Of a stretch of DNA of 64,000 bases, positions 38,398-48,093 are shown piece by piece. The translations under genes were made by a program, and so were the position numbers. The stretch comes from Albimonas marina. Its GTDB lineage: Bacteria; Pseudomonadota; Alphaproteobacteria; Rhodobacterales; Rhodobacteraceae. The notes beneath the pieces were generated by a model. It did not search any database, had not been told where the DNA came from, and saw nothing but the letters and a program-made list of their open reading frames with translations. Position 1 is the stretch's first letter. Each line of letters starts with the position of its first letter. Location: NCBI RefSeq assembly GCF_029223255.1, contig NZ_JARHUC010000008.1, positions 248,001-312,000 of the forward strand, in the 5' to 3' direction.

Positions 38398-38772
38398 TCA
38401 GTCCTCCTGGTCCCGCTCGTGGAGCGCGAGGCCGGGGATCGGGGGCAGCCAGCTCTCGCGCCGGCAGGTCCAGAGCTCGTAGGTCGGGGCGAACCGGTCG
38501 GGGGCGTCGAGGGCGCCGAGATGCACCTCGACCTCCCCCTCCGAGCGGGCGAAGACCGAGGAGCCGCAGCGGGGGCAGAAGTGGCGGCCCTTGTAGTGGT
38601 TCGTCTCGCCGGAGATCTCGACCGCCGCCTCGGGGAAGATGGCGGCGGCGTAGAACGGCGCGCCATGGTGCTTGCGGCAATCGAGACAGTGGCAGAGGCA
38701 GACGCGGGAGGGCTCGCCGGTCGCGACCAGGCGGACCGCGCCGCAGAGGCATCCGCCGGGGGTTCGCGTCAT
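38398..38772 (-). CDS. GFA/CENP-V family zinc protein
   Basis: 124-residue protein of the glutathione-dependent formaldehyde-activating enzyme family. Zinc-binding cysteines are C8 and C10 (GGCLCGAV), C27, C29 and C32 (CHCLDCRKHHG), and C66 and C69 (FCPRCGSS). Family members bind zinc and perhaps glutathione adducts; enzymatic formaldehyde activation is disputed. No formaldehyde dehydrogenase gene is nearby. Confidence 0.9.
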   Translation of the reverse strand: MTRTPGGCLCGAVRLVATGEPSRVCLCHCLDCRKHHGAPFYAAAIFPEAAVEISGETNHYKGRHFCPRCGSSVFARSEGEVEVHLGALDAPDRFAPTYELWTCRRESWLPPIPGLALHERDQED

Positions 38773-39008
38773 GGCGCGTCCTTTCGTGGGGCCGGGTCCT
38801 GCGGAACATAGCGCGTCGCGGAGGACGTGGAAGGGCGGCGCGGCAGGCGCGGCGCGGGGATAGCAGCGAGGCGCCGAGGCAGGCCCGCGCGCGGATTGGC
38901 GCGAGGCGCCGCGGCGGGCGCGGCGCCTGGGTCCGGCCGCCCGCCCGCGGCGCAGGGCCGGCGGGGCGCCCGGCCCCGGCGGCGCGGACGGCGGGCCGGG
39001 GCGCGGGA

Positions 39009-41471
39009 TCAGCCGCGCTTGCGGATGGCGTCGAGCAGGGCCGCGCCCAGCGCGCCCTCTCCGGGGGCGGGCGCGCCGCCGCCGGGCTTGCCGCCGCCGC
39101 CGGGCCCCTTGCCGCCGGGGCCGCCCTTGTGGGGGCCGCGGCCGCCGCCTCCCCCGCCCGGACCGCGTCCGCCGGGGCCGCCGGGACCGCGGCCGCCCTG
39201 CCCGCGGGCGTCGCGCGGGGCGCCGCTGCGGCGGGGCTGGCCGTCCTCGGCCGAGGCCTGCTTGCGCATCGAGAGGCCGATGCGCTTGCGGGCGGCGTCG
39301 ACCTCCATCACCCGCACCTTCACCACGTCGCCGGCCTTCACCACCTCATGCGGGTCCTTCACGAAGCGGTCGGCGAGCTGGCTGATGTGCACCAGCCCGT
39401 CCTGGTGGACGCCGATGTCCACGAAGGCGCCGAAGGCCGCCACGTTGGTCACCGTGCCCTCGAGCAGCATGCCCTCGCGCAGGTCGGAGATCTCCTCGAC
39501 GCCGTCGGCGAAGCTGGCGGTCTTGAACTCGGGGCGCGGGTCGCGGCCGGGTTTCTCGAGCTCGCCCAGGATGTCGCGCACGGTGGGCAGGCCGAAGGCG
39601 TCGGTGACGAAATCCTCGGGGTCGAGCCGCTTGAGCGCCGAGCCGTCGGCCTGGATCGCGCGGATGTCGCGCCCGCAGGCCTTCACGATGGCGCGGGCGA
39701 GGTCGTAGGCCTCGGGGTGGACGGCGGAGGCGTCGAGCGGCTCCTCCCCGCCCTGCACCCGCAGGAAGCCCGCGCACTGCTCGAAGGCCTTGGGCCCGAG
39801 GCCCGAGACCTTCTTGAGCGCCTTGCGCGAGGGGAAGGCGCCGTTGGCGTCGCGATGCACCACAATGTTCTGCGCCAGCGAGGGGCCCACGCCCGCCACC
39901 CGCGCCAGCAGCGGCGCCGAGGCGGTGTTGAGGTCCACGCCCACCGCGTTCACCGCATCCTCGACCACGCCGTCGAGCGCCTTGGCGAGGCGATGCTGGT
40001 CCACGTCGTGCTGGTACTGGCCGACGCCGATGGACTTCGGCTCGATCTTCACCAGCTCGGCCAGCGGGTCCTGCAGGCGCCGCGCGATGGAGACGGCGCC
40101 GCGGAGCGAGACGTCGAGGTCGGGGAACTCCCGGCTCGCCAGCTCGGAGGCGGAGTAGACCGAGGCGCCGGCCTCGGAGACCACCACCTTGGTGGGGGCC
40201 TTGTCGCCCGCGGGCAGGAGCTTGAGGGCGTCGGCGACCAGCCGCTCGGTCTCGCGCGAGGCGGTTCCATTGCCGATGGCGACCAGCTCGACGCCGTGTT
40301 TGCGGACCATCTCGACGATCTTCGCCTCGGCCCCGCGGACGTCCTTCCTGGGCTGGAACGGGTAGAGGGTCGCCGTCTCCAGCAGCTTGCCGGTCGCGTC
40401 GACCACCGCGGCCTTCACCCCGGTGCGGATGCCGGGGTCGAGGCCCAGCGTGGCGCGGGGACCGGCGGGGGCGGCGAGCAGCAGGTCCTTGAGGTTGCGG
40501 GCGAAGACGGCGATGGCCTCCTCATGCGCCCGCCGGCGCAGGTCGCCCATCAGGTCGAGATACATCGTCAGGCTGAGCTTCACCCGCCAGGCCCAGCCGG
40601 CGGTCTTCTTCAGCCAGGCGTCGCCCGGGCCGTCGCCCCGGATGCCCACGGCGGCGGCGACCGCGGCCTCGACCTGGGCCTCGCCGGTCTCGGGGTCGGG
40701 GGCGATCGCGACGGTCACGATCTCCTCGTTCTGGGCGCGCAGGACCGCCAGCGCGCGGTGGGAGGGCATCGTCTCCCACTTCTCGGAATGGGCGAAGTAG
40801 TCGGAGAACTTGGCGCCCTCCTGCTCCTTGCCCGGCACGACGGTGGCCGAGACCACGCCGGTCTTGTGCATCAGCGTGCGCAGGCGGCCGAGCAGGTCGG
40901 CGTTCTCGGCGAGCTCCTCGACCAGGATGTCGCGGGCGCCGTCGAGAGCCGCCTTCACGTCCTTCACCGCCTCGGTCACGTAGGCGGCGGCCAGCGCCTC
41001 GGGCTCGGCGTCGCGCCGGTCCTGGATGGCGCGCAGGAGGGGCTCCAGGCCGTTCTCGCGGGCGATCATCGCCTTGGTGCGGCGCTTGGGCTTGTAGGGG
41101 AGGTAGAGGTCCTCGAGCGTCGCCTTGGTCTCGGCACCCGCGATGGCGCGGTGCAGGTCGTCGGTCAGCTTGCCCTGCTCGGAGATCGACTTGAGGATCG
41201 CGGCGCGCCGCTGCTCCAGTTCGCGCAGGTAAGTCAGGCGGTCGGCGAGGGTGCGCAGCTGCGCGTCGTCGAGCCCGCCGGTGACCTCCTTGCGGTAGCG
41301 CGCGACGAAGGGGACCGTGGCGCCGCCGTCCAGCAGCTCGACCGCGGCGGCGACCTGGGGCGGACGGGCGCCGATCTCCTCGGCGATCAGCCGGGCGATC
41401 TTCTGGGCGACCTGGCCCTCGGCGGCCTGCGGCGCGGGAACGGGGGACGGGCTGTCGGCGGGCGTGTCCAA
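39009..41471 (-). CDS. tex: Tex family RNA-binding transcription accessory protein
   Basis: 820-residue cytoplasmic protein. In order: helical N-terminal Tex domain with [17 protein letters not shown] and [16 protein letters not shown], YqgF/RNase-H-like domain ([17 protein letters not shown]), two HhH motifs (VGVDLNTAS, then [19 protein letters not shown]), and an S1 domain ([26 protein letters not shown]). A C-terminal tail of about 60 residues rich in Gly/Arg/Pro, RGG-like, follows the S1 domain and probably adds RNA affinity. Tex binds nucleic acid and affects transcription of toxin and stress genes in other bacteria. Confidence 0.95.
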   Translation of the reverse strand: MDTPADSPSPVPAPQAAEGQVAQKIARLIAEEIGARPPQVAAAVELLDGGATVPFVARYRKEVTGGLDDAQLRTLADRLTYLRELEQRRAAILKSISEQGKLTDDLHRAIAGAETKATLEDLYLPYKPKRRTKAMIARENGLEPLLRAIQDRRDAEPEALAAAYVTEAVKDVKAALDGARDILVEELAENADLLGRLRTLMHKTGVVSATVVPGKEQEGAKFSDYFAHSEKWETMPSHRALAVLRAQNEEIVTVAIAPDPETGEAQVEAAVAAAVGIRGDGPGDAWLKKTAGWAWRVKLSLTMYLDLMGDLRRRAHEEAIAVFARNLKDLLLAAPAGPRATLGLDPGIRTGVKAAVVDATGKLLETATLYPFQPRKDVRGAEAKIVEMVRKHGVELVAIGNGTASRETERLVADALKLLPAGDKAPTKVVVSEAGASVYSASELASREFPDLDVSLRGAVSIARRLQDPLAELVKIEPKSIGVGQYQHDVDQHRLAKALDGVVEDAVNAVGVDLNTASAPLLARVAGVGPSLAQNIVVHRDANGAFPSRKALKKVSGLGPKAFEQCAGFLRVQGGEEPLDASAVHPEAYDLARAIVKACGRDIRAIQADGSALKRLDPEDFVTDAFGLPTVRDILGELEKPGRDPRPEFKTASFADGVEEISDLREGMLLEGTVTNVAAFGAFVDIGVHQDGLVHISQLADRFVKDPHEVVKAGDVVKVRVMEVDAARKRIGLSMRKQASAEDGQPRRSGAPRDARGQGGRGPGGPGGRGPGGGGGGRGPHKGGPGGKGPGGGGKPGGGAPAPGEGALGAALLDAIRKRG

Positions 41472-41592
41472 GGCGAAGCTCCCTCAGGGGTCCGGGAGGG
41501 TGGGGATACCCAAGGCCGGCGCCCGGTCCAAGGGGGGAAGATGCGGCGCCCCCGGGCGGGGCGGCCGCGCCGCCCGGCGGCCTCGCGCGGCC

Positions 41593-44160
41593 TCAGCCGC
41601 CGCGGGGCCCGCCGGGGCGGCGGGGGAAGGGCGGCTTGGGCAGGCCCTTGGGCGGGCGGATCCGCGGCGGCCGGAAGCCGGGCGGGCGCGGAAACAGCCC
41701 CAGGGGCCGGCTCGCCATCGACCGCGGCGGCGCCTCGGGCGGCGGCAGGGACCCGGGCGAGGGAGCGGGCGCGGCCCCCCGCGCGGCGGCCAGCCGGCGC
41801 GGGCCGAGGCCGATGCGCGCGCGGGCGATGGGCTTCACGCGCCGCGCCTCCGCCTCCCGCTCGGCCGCCGTGCGCGCGGCGTAGCCGGGATCGTCGCTGG
41901 GCGAGAGGGACCTGGGATCCTCCCCGATCACCGTCTGCGGAAAGCCCGAGATCGCGCGCGAGGCCTGGAGGCCCGACATCACCGCCCCCTCGACCGAGGA
42001 GATGTTGAAGCCGTTGTCCGTCCAGTCCCCCGCGAAGACCAGGTTCGAGAGCCCCGCCGCCTGCGTCTTCGGCCGGTGATCCATGCCCCCGGCGGTCGAG
42101 AGGACGTAGAGCTCCTGCAGGTCGATGTTGGCCTGGAGATGCTGGCCGCGGATCCGCTCCGCCCCCTCGCGGTTCCCGGGATCGAACAGGGCGGACCAGT
42201 CGAAGCCCTCCCCGTCGCGGGCGGCGGGCCAGAGGGGGGCGGACTTGGTCTCGAGGAAATCGGTGATCGAGGCGCGGGTCCAGTCCAGCGCCTCGGCCTC
42301 GGTCTTCGCGGCGTCGAAGGGGAAGGTTCCGCAGGTGTAGTAGAGGGTCGAGACCCGCGCGTCCCCCCACTCCTCCCGCTCGAGGATGTGGGTGAAGTCG
42401 GCCATCGAGGACCAAGGCTCGACGAAGGCGCCGGAGACGGCGGGCGGCGCGCCCACGCCCAGCGCCTGGCGGGGGCGGGCGAACCAGAGCTGCGCCGCGC
42501 AGGTCCGCACGGACTTCACCCGCCGGGTGGCGCGGAACCAGGGCTCGATCTTCTCCACCAGGTCGCCGCAGACGGCGCGGTGGGCGGGCAGCGGGATCGC
42601 CATCACCACCCGGTCGAAGTCGCGCCCAGCCTGAAGCTCGCGCACCTCGCCCCGGTTCTCCCAGCCGCTGTCGTAATGCTCGAGGTTCACGCCGGCGGCG
42701 CGCAGGGCCTCGCCCTCCTCGAGCTGGTCGTAGAGGGGGGAGGCGGGCCAGCATTCCAGCCCCTTCACCTTCACCAGCGGGTCGTAGCGGCCCTTCGGCG
42801 TCGCCTGCTTCTGGAGGCGCACCGTCTCGATCCGGTTCAGGCCCGCGTCGGCCTCCAGCCCCACCACCTGGTCGAAGAACTCGAATTTCACGCCGCGGCC
42901 CAGCAGGGCGAGGTAGGCGGGGGCGAAGATCGTGTCGCCCATGCCGGCCTGCATCTCGTAGCAGAAGGCGCCCTTGTAGCTGAACGGCAGCCACAGGCAG
43001 GCGCGCAGCAGCACCGCGGCGGAGAAGTCGGGCTGGTCCCACTTCCCGTCCCGATAGGCGAAGGCGGCGTCGTAGATCGAGCGGATCAGGGGGCTGTCGA
43101 AGGCGAGCCCGTTGGGGTTCTTCGGCTCGTCGTCGGGCAGGCAGGCGTGACGGCGCAGCCAGTCGCGCCCTTCCTCGGCGTTGACCGAGTCCACCCCGTT
43201 GCGCTCGAGGTCGTCGATCAGGATGCCCCGGCAGATGGTGATGCCGAGATAGGCGAGAATCCAGCTCCGCCGCGCCACGTCGTCCTGGGGGATGCGGGGC
43301 GACAGCTCGCGCCAGGTCGCCTCGGCCAGCAGGCGCAGGCCCTCGGCCATGGCGAGCTCCACCCGCCGGCCGGCGGCGGCGTCGGTGGCGACATGGGCGC
43401 GGGCGGTGTGGTGCAGGTCGCGGGCGAGCGCGCCGGGATCGTGGGTCACGCGTCCCGCCGCCGGCGCCGCGGCGCCGGTGGCGAGGTGGAAGGCGCCCGC
43501 GGCCATTCCGGCGAGGCGGTGCAGGCCCCGCTCGGCCACGTCGAACAGGCTCCGGGCGGCGAGCTCCAGCTCCTGGCGCAGCAGGTCCTCGAAGCGGGTG
43601 GCGTGGCCGGCCTCGTGCAGGGCGCGGCGCACCCAGGCGAGGATGATCTCGACGAAGGCGAGGGTGGAGGGGTGGCCGCCCGCCAGCGCGGGGGTCTCGG
43701 GGAAGTCGAGCCGCCAGTCCCGCCACTCCCCCTCCACCCTCTCGCGCAGGACGAAGGTGTTCTGGGGGCGGAAGGCCTGGTCGAGGGTCGCCAGCGGCGC
43801 CTCGGGCGGGCGGGCGAGCTCGTCGTAGATCTCGCGCATCATCTGGAAGGCGTTGTCGTAGCAGCCGAACCAGATGTGCAGCCCGTGCTCCAGCACCCGC
43901 TGGGCGTTGTCGGGGTCGCGGCCCGAGGCGCCCTTGCCCCCCAGCCGCCAGCCCATCGTGTGCACGGTGACGTCGTAGCGCCCCTGCTGCTCGGGCGCGG
44001 TCAGGGCGAGCGCGGTGGTGATGCCGCCCAGCCCGCCGCCCAGGATCACCACCTTCTCCCTGCGCCGGGGCGACGGGCCCGGAGGCGTCGGGCGCGGGGG
44101 CGGCGGGGCGCCGTAGGGCTCGGGGCGCGCGGCGGTCCCCTCGATGCGGTCGTCGCTCAT
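41593..44160 (-). CDS. FAD-dependent oxidoreductase (amine-oxidase/desaturase-like), first of a pair
   Basis: 855-residue flavoprotein. After a Pro-rich N-terminus the dinucleotide-binding motif VVILGGGLGGITTALAL appears near residue 40, then GWRLGGKGASG (the second FAD contact) and EHGLHIWFGCYDNAF. The C-terminal FAD motif is NLVFAGDWTDNGFNISSVEGAVMSG, split by its turn. This layout matches the NAD(P)/FAD amine-oxidase superfamily near phytoene desaturases and HpnE, but the protein is much longer. The final 75 residues are a low-complexity Pro/Arg/Gly tail. Its ATG overlaps the stop of the 1253-residue relative upstream by 4 nt. The substrate is unknown; the open frame beyond 44160 belongs to a shadow frame. 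Confidence 0.8.
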   Translation of the reverse strand: MSDDRIEGTAARPEPYGAPPPPRPTPPGPSPRRREKVVILGGGLGGITTALALTAPEQQGRYDVTVHTMGWRLGGKGASGRDPDNAQRVLEHGLHIWFGCYDNAFQMMREIYDELARPPEAPLATLDQAFRPQNTFVLRERVEGEWRDWRLDFPETPALAGGHPSTLAFVEIILAWVRRALHEAGHATRFEDLLRQELELAARSLFDVAERGLHRLAGMAAGAFHLATGAAAPAAGRVTHDPGALARDLHHTARAHVATDAAAGRRVELAMAEGLRLLAEATWRELSPRIPQDDVARRSWILAYLGITICRGILIDDLERNGVDSVNAEEGRDWLRRHACLPDDEPKNPNGLAFDSPLIRSIYDAAFAYRDGKWDQPDFSAAVLLRACLWLPFSYKGAFCYEMQAGMGDTIFAPAYLALLGRGVKFEFFDQVVGLEADAGLNRIETVRLQKQATPKGRYDPLVKVKGLECWPASPLYDQLEEGEALRAAGVNLEHYDSGWENRGEVRELQAGRDFDRVVMAIPLPAHRAVCGDLVEKIEPWFRATRRVKSVRTCAAQLWFARPRQALGVGAPPAVSGAFVEPWSSMADFTHILEREEWGDARVSTLYYTCGTFPFDAAKTEAEALDWTRASITDFLETKSAPLWPAARDGEGFDWSALFDPGNREGAERIRGQHLQANIDLQELYVLSTAGGMDHRPKTQAAGLSNLVFAGDWTDNGFNISSVEGAVMSGLQASRAISGFPQTVIGEDPRSLSPSDDPGYAARTAAEREAEARRVKPIARARIGLGPRRLAAARGAAPAPSPGSLPPPEAPPRSMASRPLGLFPRPPGFRPPRIRPPKGLPKPPFPRRPGGPRGG

Positions 44161-47100
44161 CTCTCGCCCTCCCCGGTCAGCCAGGCGGTCGCGCCCAGGT
44201 GCGGCCCCCAGACCACCCGCCCCAGGTCGAGGCGGAAGTCCATGGTCATCTCGATCCCGTAGACGCCGGTCATGCGGTGCTGGAGGCCGAGCTGCCCGAT
44301 CAGGGCGGCGTTGTTGAGATCCTCGATCTCGACCGTGTGCGGCCCCAGCAGGCGCATGTCGCGGAAGTTCGAGAAGTAGATCGGCGCGCTGGTGAAGCCC
44401 TGCAGGATCGCGCGCTGCGGGTCGATCACGTCGCGCACCTGCTTGAGGAACAGCTGGTCCAGCCGGCCCTGGATCATGTTCGCCACCAGCCGCGCCAGCA
44501 TCTCGGGCGAGGGCGTCAGCGGCGCCTGCGGCGCGTCGCGCAGAAGCGCGCTCACGTGGGCGACGAGCGCGCTCATCCCGCCAGACAGCGGGCCGGAGGC
44601 CTGCGCCTCGCCCGCCGCCTCGGGGGTGATGCGCATCAGGCGGCGGAAGGCCCAGGTGTCCTGCGCGGGGCTGTGGCGCACGCCCCAGGCCTTCACCTCG
44701 AACCCGTCGTGCGGGGCGCCGTCGGGGCCGGGTTCCCCGGGGAAGGTCACCTCGCCGGGCTGCTTGGCGTAGCCGTAGACGCTGCGCCCGATGTGCACCG
44801 CGATGGGGTTGTCGACCACGAGATAGGGGCAGAAGGCCATCACCCGGGTGATGACGTCCGAGTCCGGCGCCGCCCGCCGCCCCAGCGCCATCCACACCGC
44901 CAGCTCCCGCTCCGCCTCGGCCGAGATGTTGGGGCGGTCGGGGTCGCCGTCCTTGGTGACCTCCAGCAGCGACAGCATCATCAGGTCGCTGACCGGGGCG
45001 AAGCAGGCCTGGCCGCCGCTGGGTCGGTTGAACAGCCCGTCCGTCACCTCCTGCATCCGCGCCAGGTCGCCGCGCACGAAGAAGGCGTAGGCCTTGGCGC
45101 CGTTGAACTGGAAGGGGCCGGGGAAGGTGAGCATGCCGTTGTGCTCGATGAACCACGGCAGGCCCGCGCCCTGCGCCCAGGGGGCGGGGCGCATGTCGAG
45201 ATAGGGGCTCGACGGCGGCACCCGCGGGATCGCCGACGGCCGGCCCGAGATGGCGCGAGAGACGAGCCGGCCGGAGATGATGGCGTATTCCATCCCGCCG
45301 AGGTTGCCCGGGTTGTCGGTCCAGTCCCCGGCGAAGAACAGGTTGTAGTAGCCCGAGCCGTCCACGCGCAGCCGGTTCTTCGCCGTGCCCGTCCTCGCCT
45401 GCACGTAGCGCATCGAGGGGTCGATGTTGGCCCGCAGCACCTGCGCGTCGAGCCGCGCCGGCCCCGCGTCGTTGGCGGGCGCGTGCAGCAGCGACCAGTC
45501 GAAGGCCCCGCCCTGCCCCGCCCCGGCCTGCGCCGCCGCGTCCTTCTGTGCCCCGCCCTTCTCCTCGCCGTCCGCCGCCGCGCGCGCCGGCCCGCCGGGC
45601 CCGAAGGCGCGGGGCCAGCGCAGCTCGGCCCCGCCGCCGGGTTCCAGGAAGGCGAGCGTGTCGCGCCGCACCTGCGCCAGCGCCTTGTCGGGCGTCGCCC
45701 GCGCGGTGCGCGGCGGCGCGTGGCGGGGGCCGGCGAGGCCGCCCACCAGGATCGTCTCGTGGGCCGGCGGCGCGCCCTCCCACCGCTCGGCGGCGATGAA
45801 CCGGTCGGTGGAGGCCGAGCCGTAGAGCGGGCCGCGCGGCAGGCCGAAGACCATCTCGTCGGCCTTGGGATCGCCCAGCGCCGTCAGCGGCCGGTCGAAG
45901 CGCAGCTGCACGCTCTGCGTCTGGCAGGAGGCGACGCCGGTGGTCATCCGCCGCCACGCCGCCTGCTGGAGCATCGTGCGGTGGGAGAAGTGCTTGGAGG
46001 CCTCGGGCGGGATGGCGAGGATCGCCACCTCGAAATCCTCGCCCAGGTGCAGCACCTCCGGCGGGCCCGGCGGGGTCCAGTCGGCCCAGTAGGATTCGAG
46101 GTCGACCCCCTTCTCCTTCAGCGCCTCCCCCTCCGCCAGCTGGTCGTAGTCGGGGGTCGAGGGCCAGCAGTCCAGGTTCCCGACCCGCACCAGCGGGCGA
46201 TAGGGCGCCCCGTCCTTCACCGTCGCCTGGCGGGTGATCTCGATGGCGTCGAGGCGGTCCATGGTGGCCGAGGGAACCAGGTCGGTGACCCGCGCGAAGA
46301 ACTCGAACTTCACCCCGCGGCGCAGGAGCTCGTGGTAGATCGGCGCCGCGATCACGTCGCCGGTGCCTGCGTTGAGCTTCCAGAAGAACGAACCGCGATA
46401 GCGCGCGAGCACGAACAGCCCTTGCACCAGCGCCCCGGCCGAGAGGTCGCCGCGCAGCCGGTCGTCGCCCTGCGGGTAGGCCAGCAGCAGGTCGTAGACG
46501 AGCGTGGTCAGCGGCCCCTCGCGGGTGACCTCCAGCGCGCCGTGCTTCTTGAGCCAGTCGCGGAAGTCGATGTCGTCGTGGCGCTTCGCGGCCGCGGCGG
46601 GATCGATGAGGAAGCCGTCGCGCAGGGCGCCGGCCAGCACGGTGCGCAGAAGATCGGCGATCATCAGGGCGCGCCGGGTCTCGTCGTCGAGCCCGCGCAC
46701 CCAGGCGTCGACGCCCGGCCCGTCCCACAGGCGCGCGATCTCGTGCCAGGCGATGTCGAGCAGGTCCGCGAGGCGCACGTGATGCTCGTGGTCGTGGTCC
46801 TCCAGCGCCTCGGGTACGCCGCGGGCGAAGGCGAGCGCCAGGTGCATCGCCCCCGAGACGCCCCCCGCGACCGCCGAGAGCGCGCCGTGGAAGTCGCCGT
46901 GGCTGAGACGGTCCCACCAGTCGGGCTTCGCGATCGGCGCCGCGGCGCCGTGGCCGAAGGGAGAGGGGAACGGCAGGCGGGGCGGACCGTGCTCGGCGAG
47001 CTCCGCCAGCACGCCCAGCGGCGACAGGCGGCCCAGGCCCGCGGGCCCGGGAAAGGCCGCGCCGCCGGGGCGCGGCGCGGCGCCGAGCGGCCCCGCGTCC

Positions 47101-47918
47101 GTCGGCGCGGCGGCGGGGCGGGGGGCCGTCGCGCGGCCCGCGGCGGAGGCGAAGGGATCGGGGCGCGCGCCCCGCAGCGGATCGCCGAAGCGGCGGCCGA
47201 GGCCGACCGCGGCGCGCAGCCCCTCTTCCAGCAGCGCGCCGGGGCCCGGCGGGGCGCCGGGGGGGCGGTGGGGCAGGCTCTCGCCGACCCGGTGGCCAAG
47301 CTCGGCCGCGGCGCGCACGCCCTCGGCGAGGCCGGCGGCGAGCCCGGCGCCCGCGGCCAGCGCCGGGGAGGCCAGCGCCTCGAGCAGCGCGAAGGGCGCC
47401 GGCAGGCGTCCCCCGCCCGCGGCGCCGGCGACCTTGCCGTGGTGGAGCGCCAGCCCCTCGAGCATCTCGAGCACCAGCTTCCACATCGGCGGCGCCTCGC
47501 CCACGCCGGGCAGGCCGGGCATGCGCGGCAGCTCGATCACCCAGGGGATCTCGCGCCCCTGCCAGGATTCCATGACGGTGAAGCGGTCCTCGGGGGTCAC
47601 CGCGTCCCAGACCGTGGCGAAGCGCGAGGGCTCGGCCTCGCCCTTCGCGGCGGCCTCGGCCTGCGCCTCGTAGGCGGTCTTGAGGATGCCGAAGGCGTTG
47701 TCGTGGGCGCCCATCAGGACGTGGAGGCCGCGCTCCTCGATCGCGCCGCCGCGGGCGAGGTTTCGCCCGCTCGCGGCCTTGCCGCCCAGGCGCCAGCCCT
47801 CCTGCCAGACGGTGACCTCGAAGGCCTCGCCCTGCTCGGGCGCGGTCAGGGCCCAGGCGGCGGACAGCCCGCCCAGCCCTCCGCCCAGGATGGCCACCTT
47901 GGTCTTGCCGCTGCGCAT
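44157..47918 (-). CDS. FAD-dependent oxidoreductase fused to an acetoacetate-decarboxylase-like domain
   Basis: 1253 residues. Residues 1-900 are a flavin oxidoreductase related to its neighbour: AILGGGLGGLSAAWAL, GWRLGGKAASGR, ERGLHVLMGAHDNAF and near the end NLFFAGDWTDNPGNLGG. An Ala/Gly/Pro-rich insertion lies at about 150-330. From about 905 a second domain resembles acetoacetate decarboxylase: IGRSVYGYAKQPGEVTF lines up with the active-site strand, with K1052 at the Schiff-base lysine position but Gln where the second lysine is usual. The fusion implies oxidation and decarboxylation or dehydration of one substrate (inference). The 4-nt overlap with the next gene suggests the two proteins work together, perhaps as a complex. 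Confidence 0.78.
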   Translation of the reverse strand: MRSGKTKVAILGGGLGGLSAAWALTAPEQGEAFEVTVWQEGWRLGGKAASGRNLARGGAIEERGLHVLMGAHDNAFGILKTAYEAQAEAAAKGEAEPSRFATVWDAVTPEDRFTVMESWQGREIPWVIELPRMPGLPGVGEAPPMWKLVLEMLEGLALHHGKVAGAAGGGRLPAPFALLEALASPALAAGAGLAAGLAEGVRAAAELGHRVGESLPHRPPGAPPGPGALLEEGLRAAVGLGRRFGDPLRGARPDPFASAAGRATAPRPAAAPTDAGPLGAAPRPGGAAFPGPAGLGRLSPLGVLAELAEHGPPRLPFPSPFGHGAAAPIAKPDWWDRLSHGDFHGALSAVAGGVSGAMHLALAFARGVPEALEDHDHEHHVRLADLLDIAWHEIARLWDGPGVDAWVRGLDDETRRALMIADLLRTVLAGALRDGFLIDPAAAAKRHDDIDFRDWLKKHGALEVTREGPLTTLVYDLLLAYPQGDDRLRGDLSAGALVQGLFVLARYRGSFFWKLNAGTGDVIAAPIYHELLRRGVKFEFFARVTDLVPSATMDRLDAIEITRQATVKDGAPYRPLVRVGNLDCWPSTPDYDQLAEGEALKEKGVDLESYWADWTPPGPPEVLHLGEDFEVAILAIPPEASKHFSHRTMLQQAAWRRMTTGVASCQTQSVQLRFDRPLTALGDPKADEMVFGLPRGPLYGSASTDRFIAAERWEGAPPAHETILVGGLAGPRHAPPRTARATPDKALAQVRRDTLAFLEPGGGAELRWPRAFGPGGPARAAADGEEKGGAQKDAAAQAGAGQGGAFDWSLLHAPANDAGPARLDAQVLRANIDPSMRYVQARTGTAKNRLRVDGSGYYNLFFAGDWTDNPGNLGGMEYAIISGRLVSRAISGRPSAIPRVPPSSPYLDMRPAPWAQGAGLPWFIEHNGMLTFPGPFQFNGAKAYAFFVRGDLARMQEVTDGLFNRPSGGQACFAPVSDLMMLSLLEVTKDGDPDRPNISAEAERELAVWMALGRRAAPDSDVITRVMAFCPYLVVDNPIAVHIGRSVYGYAKQPGEVTFPGEPGPDGAPHDGFEVKAWGVRHSPAQDTWAFRRLMRITPEAAGEAQASGPLSGGMSALVAHVSALLRDAPQAPLTPSPEMLARLVANMIQGRLDQLFLKQVRDVIDPQRAILQGFTSAPIYFSNFRDMRLLGPHTVEIEDLNNAALIGQLGLQHRMTGVYGIEMTMDFRLDLGRVVWGPHLGATAWLTGEGER

Positions 47919-48093
47919 GATCGCCGTTCGCCTCCCGCTCGCCGCCCGTGAGACTCACGACCTATTCGGGGTTTCGCAAGCGTTTTCGGGCCGGCTATGC
48001 CATGCTGACCCGGGCGCGCCGCCGCCGGCTTCGCAGCGATGGCGGGAATCGGGACGGGCCGCTAGGGATGAGGGGGTCCGACGAGGGGGAATG

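Noticed and set aside
38773-39008. Open frames in the GC-rich spacer between the GFA-family gene and tex
   Set aside because: Only low-complexity Arg/Gly/Ala frames; no start with ribosome site and no motif.
44161-47958. Upstream extension of the 855-residue flavoprotein frame to 2121 codons
   Set aside because: The extension reads the 1253-residue gene out of frame and is Arg/Gly/Pro-rich without motifs. The real start at 44160 overlaps the upstream stop in the ATGA pattern.
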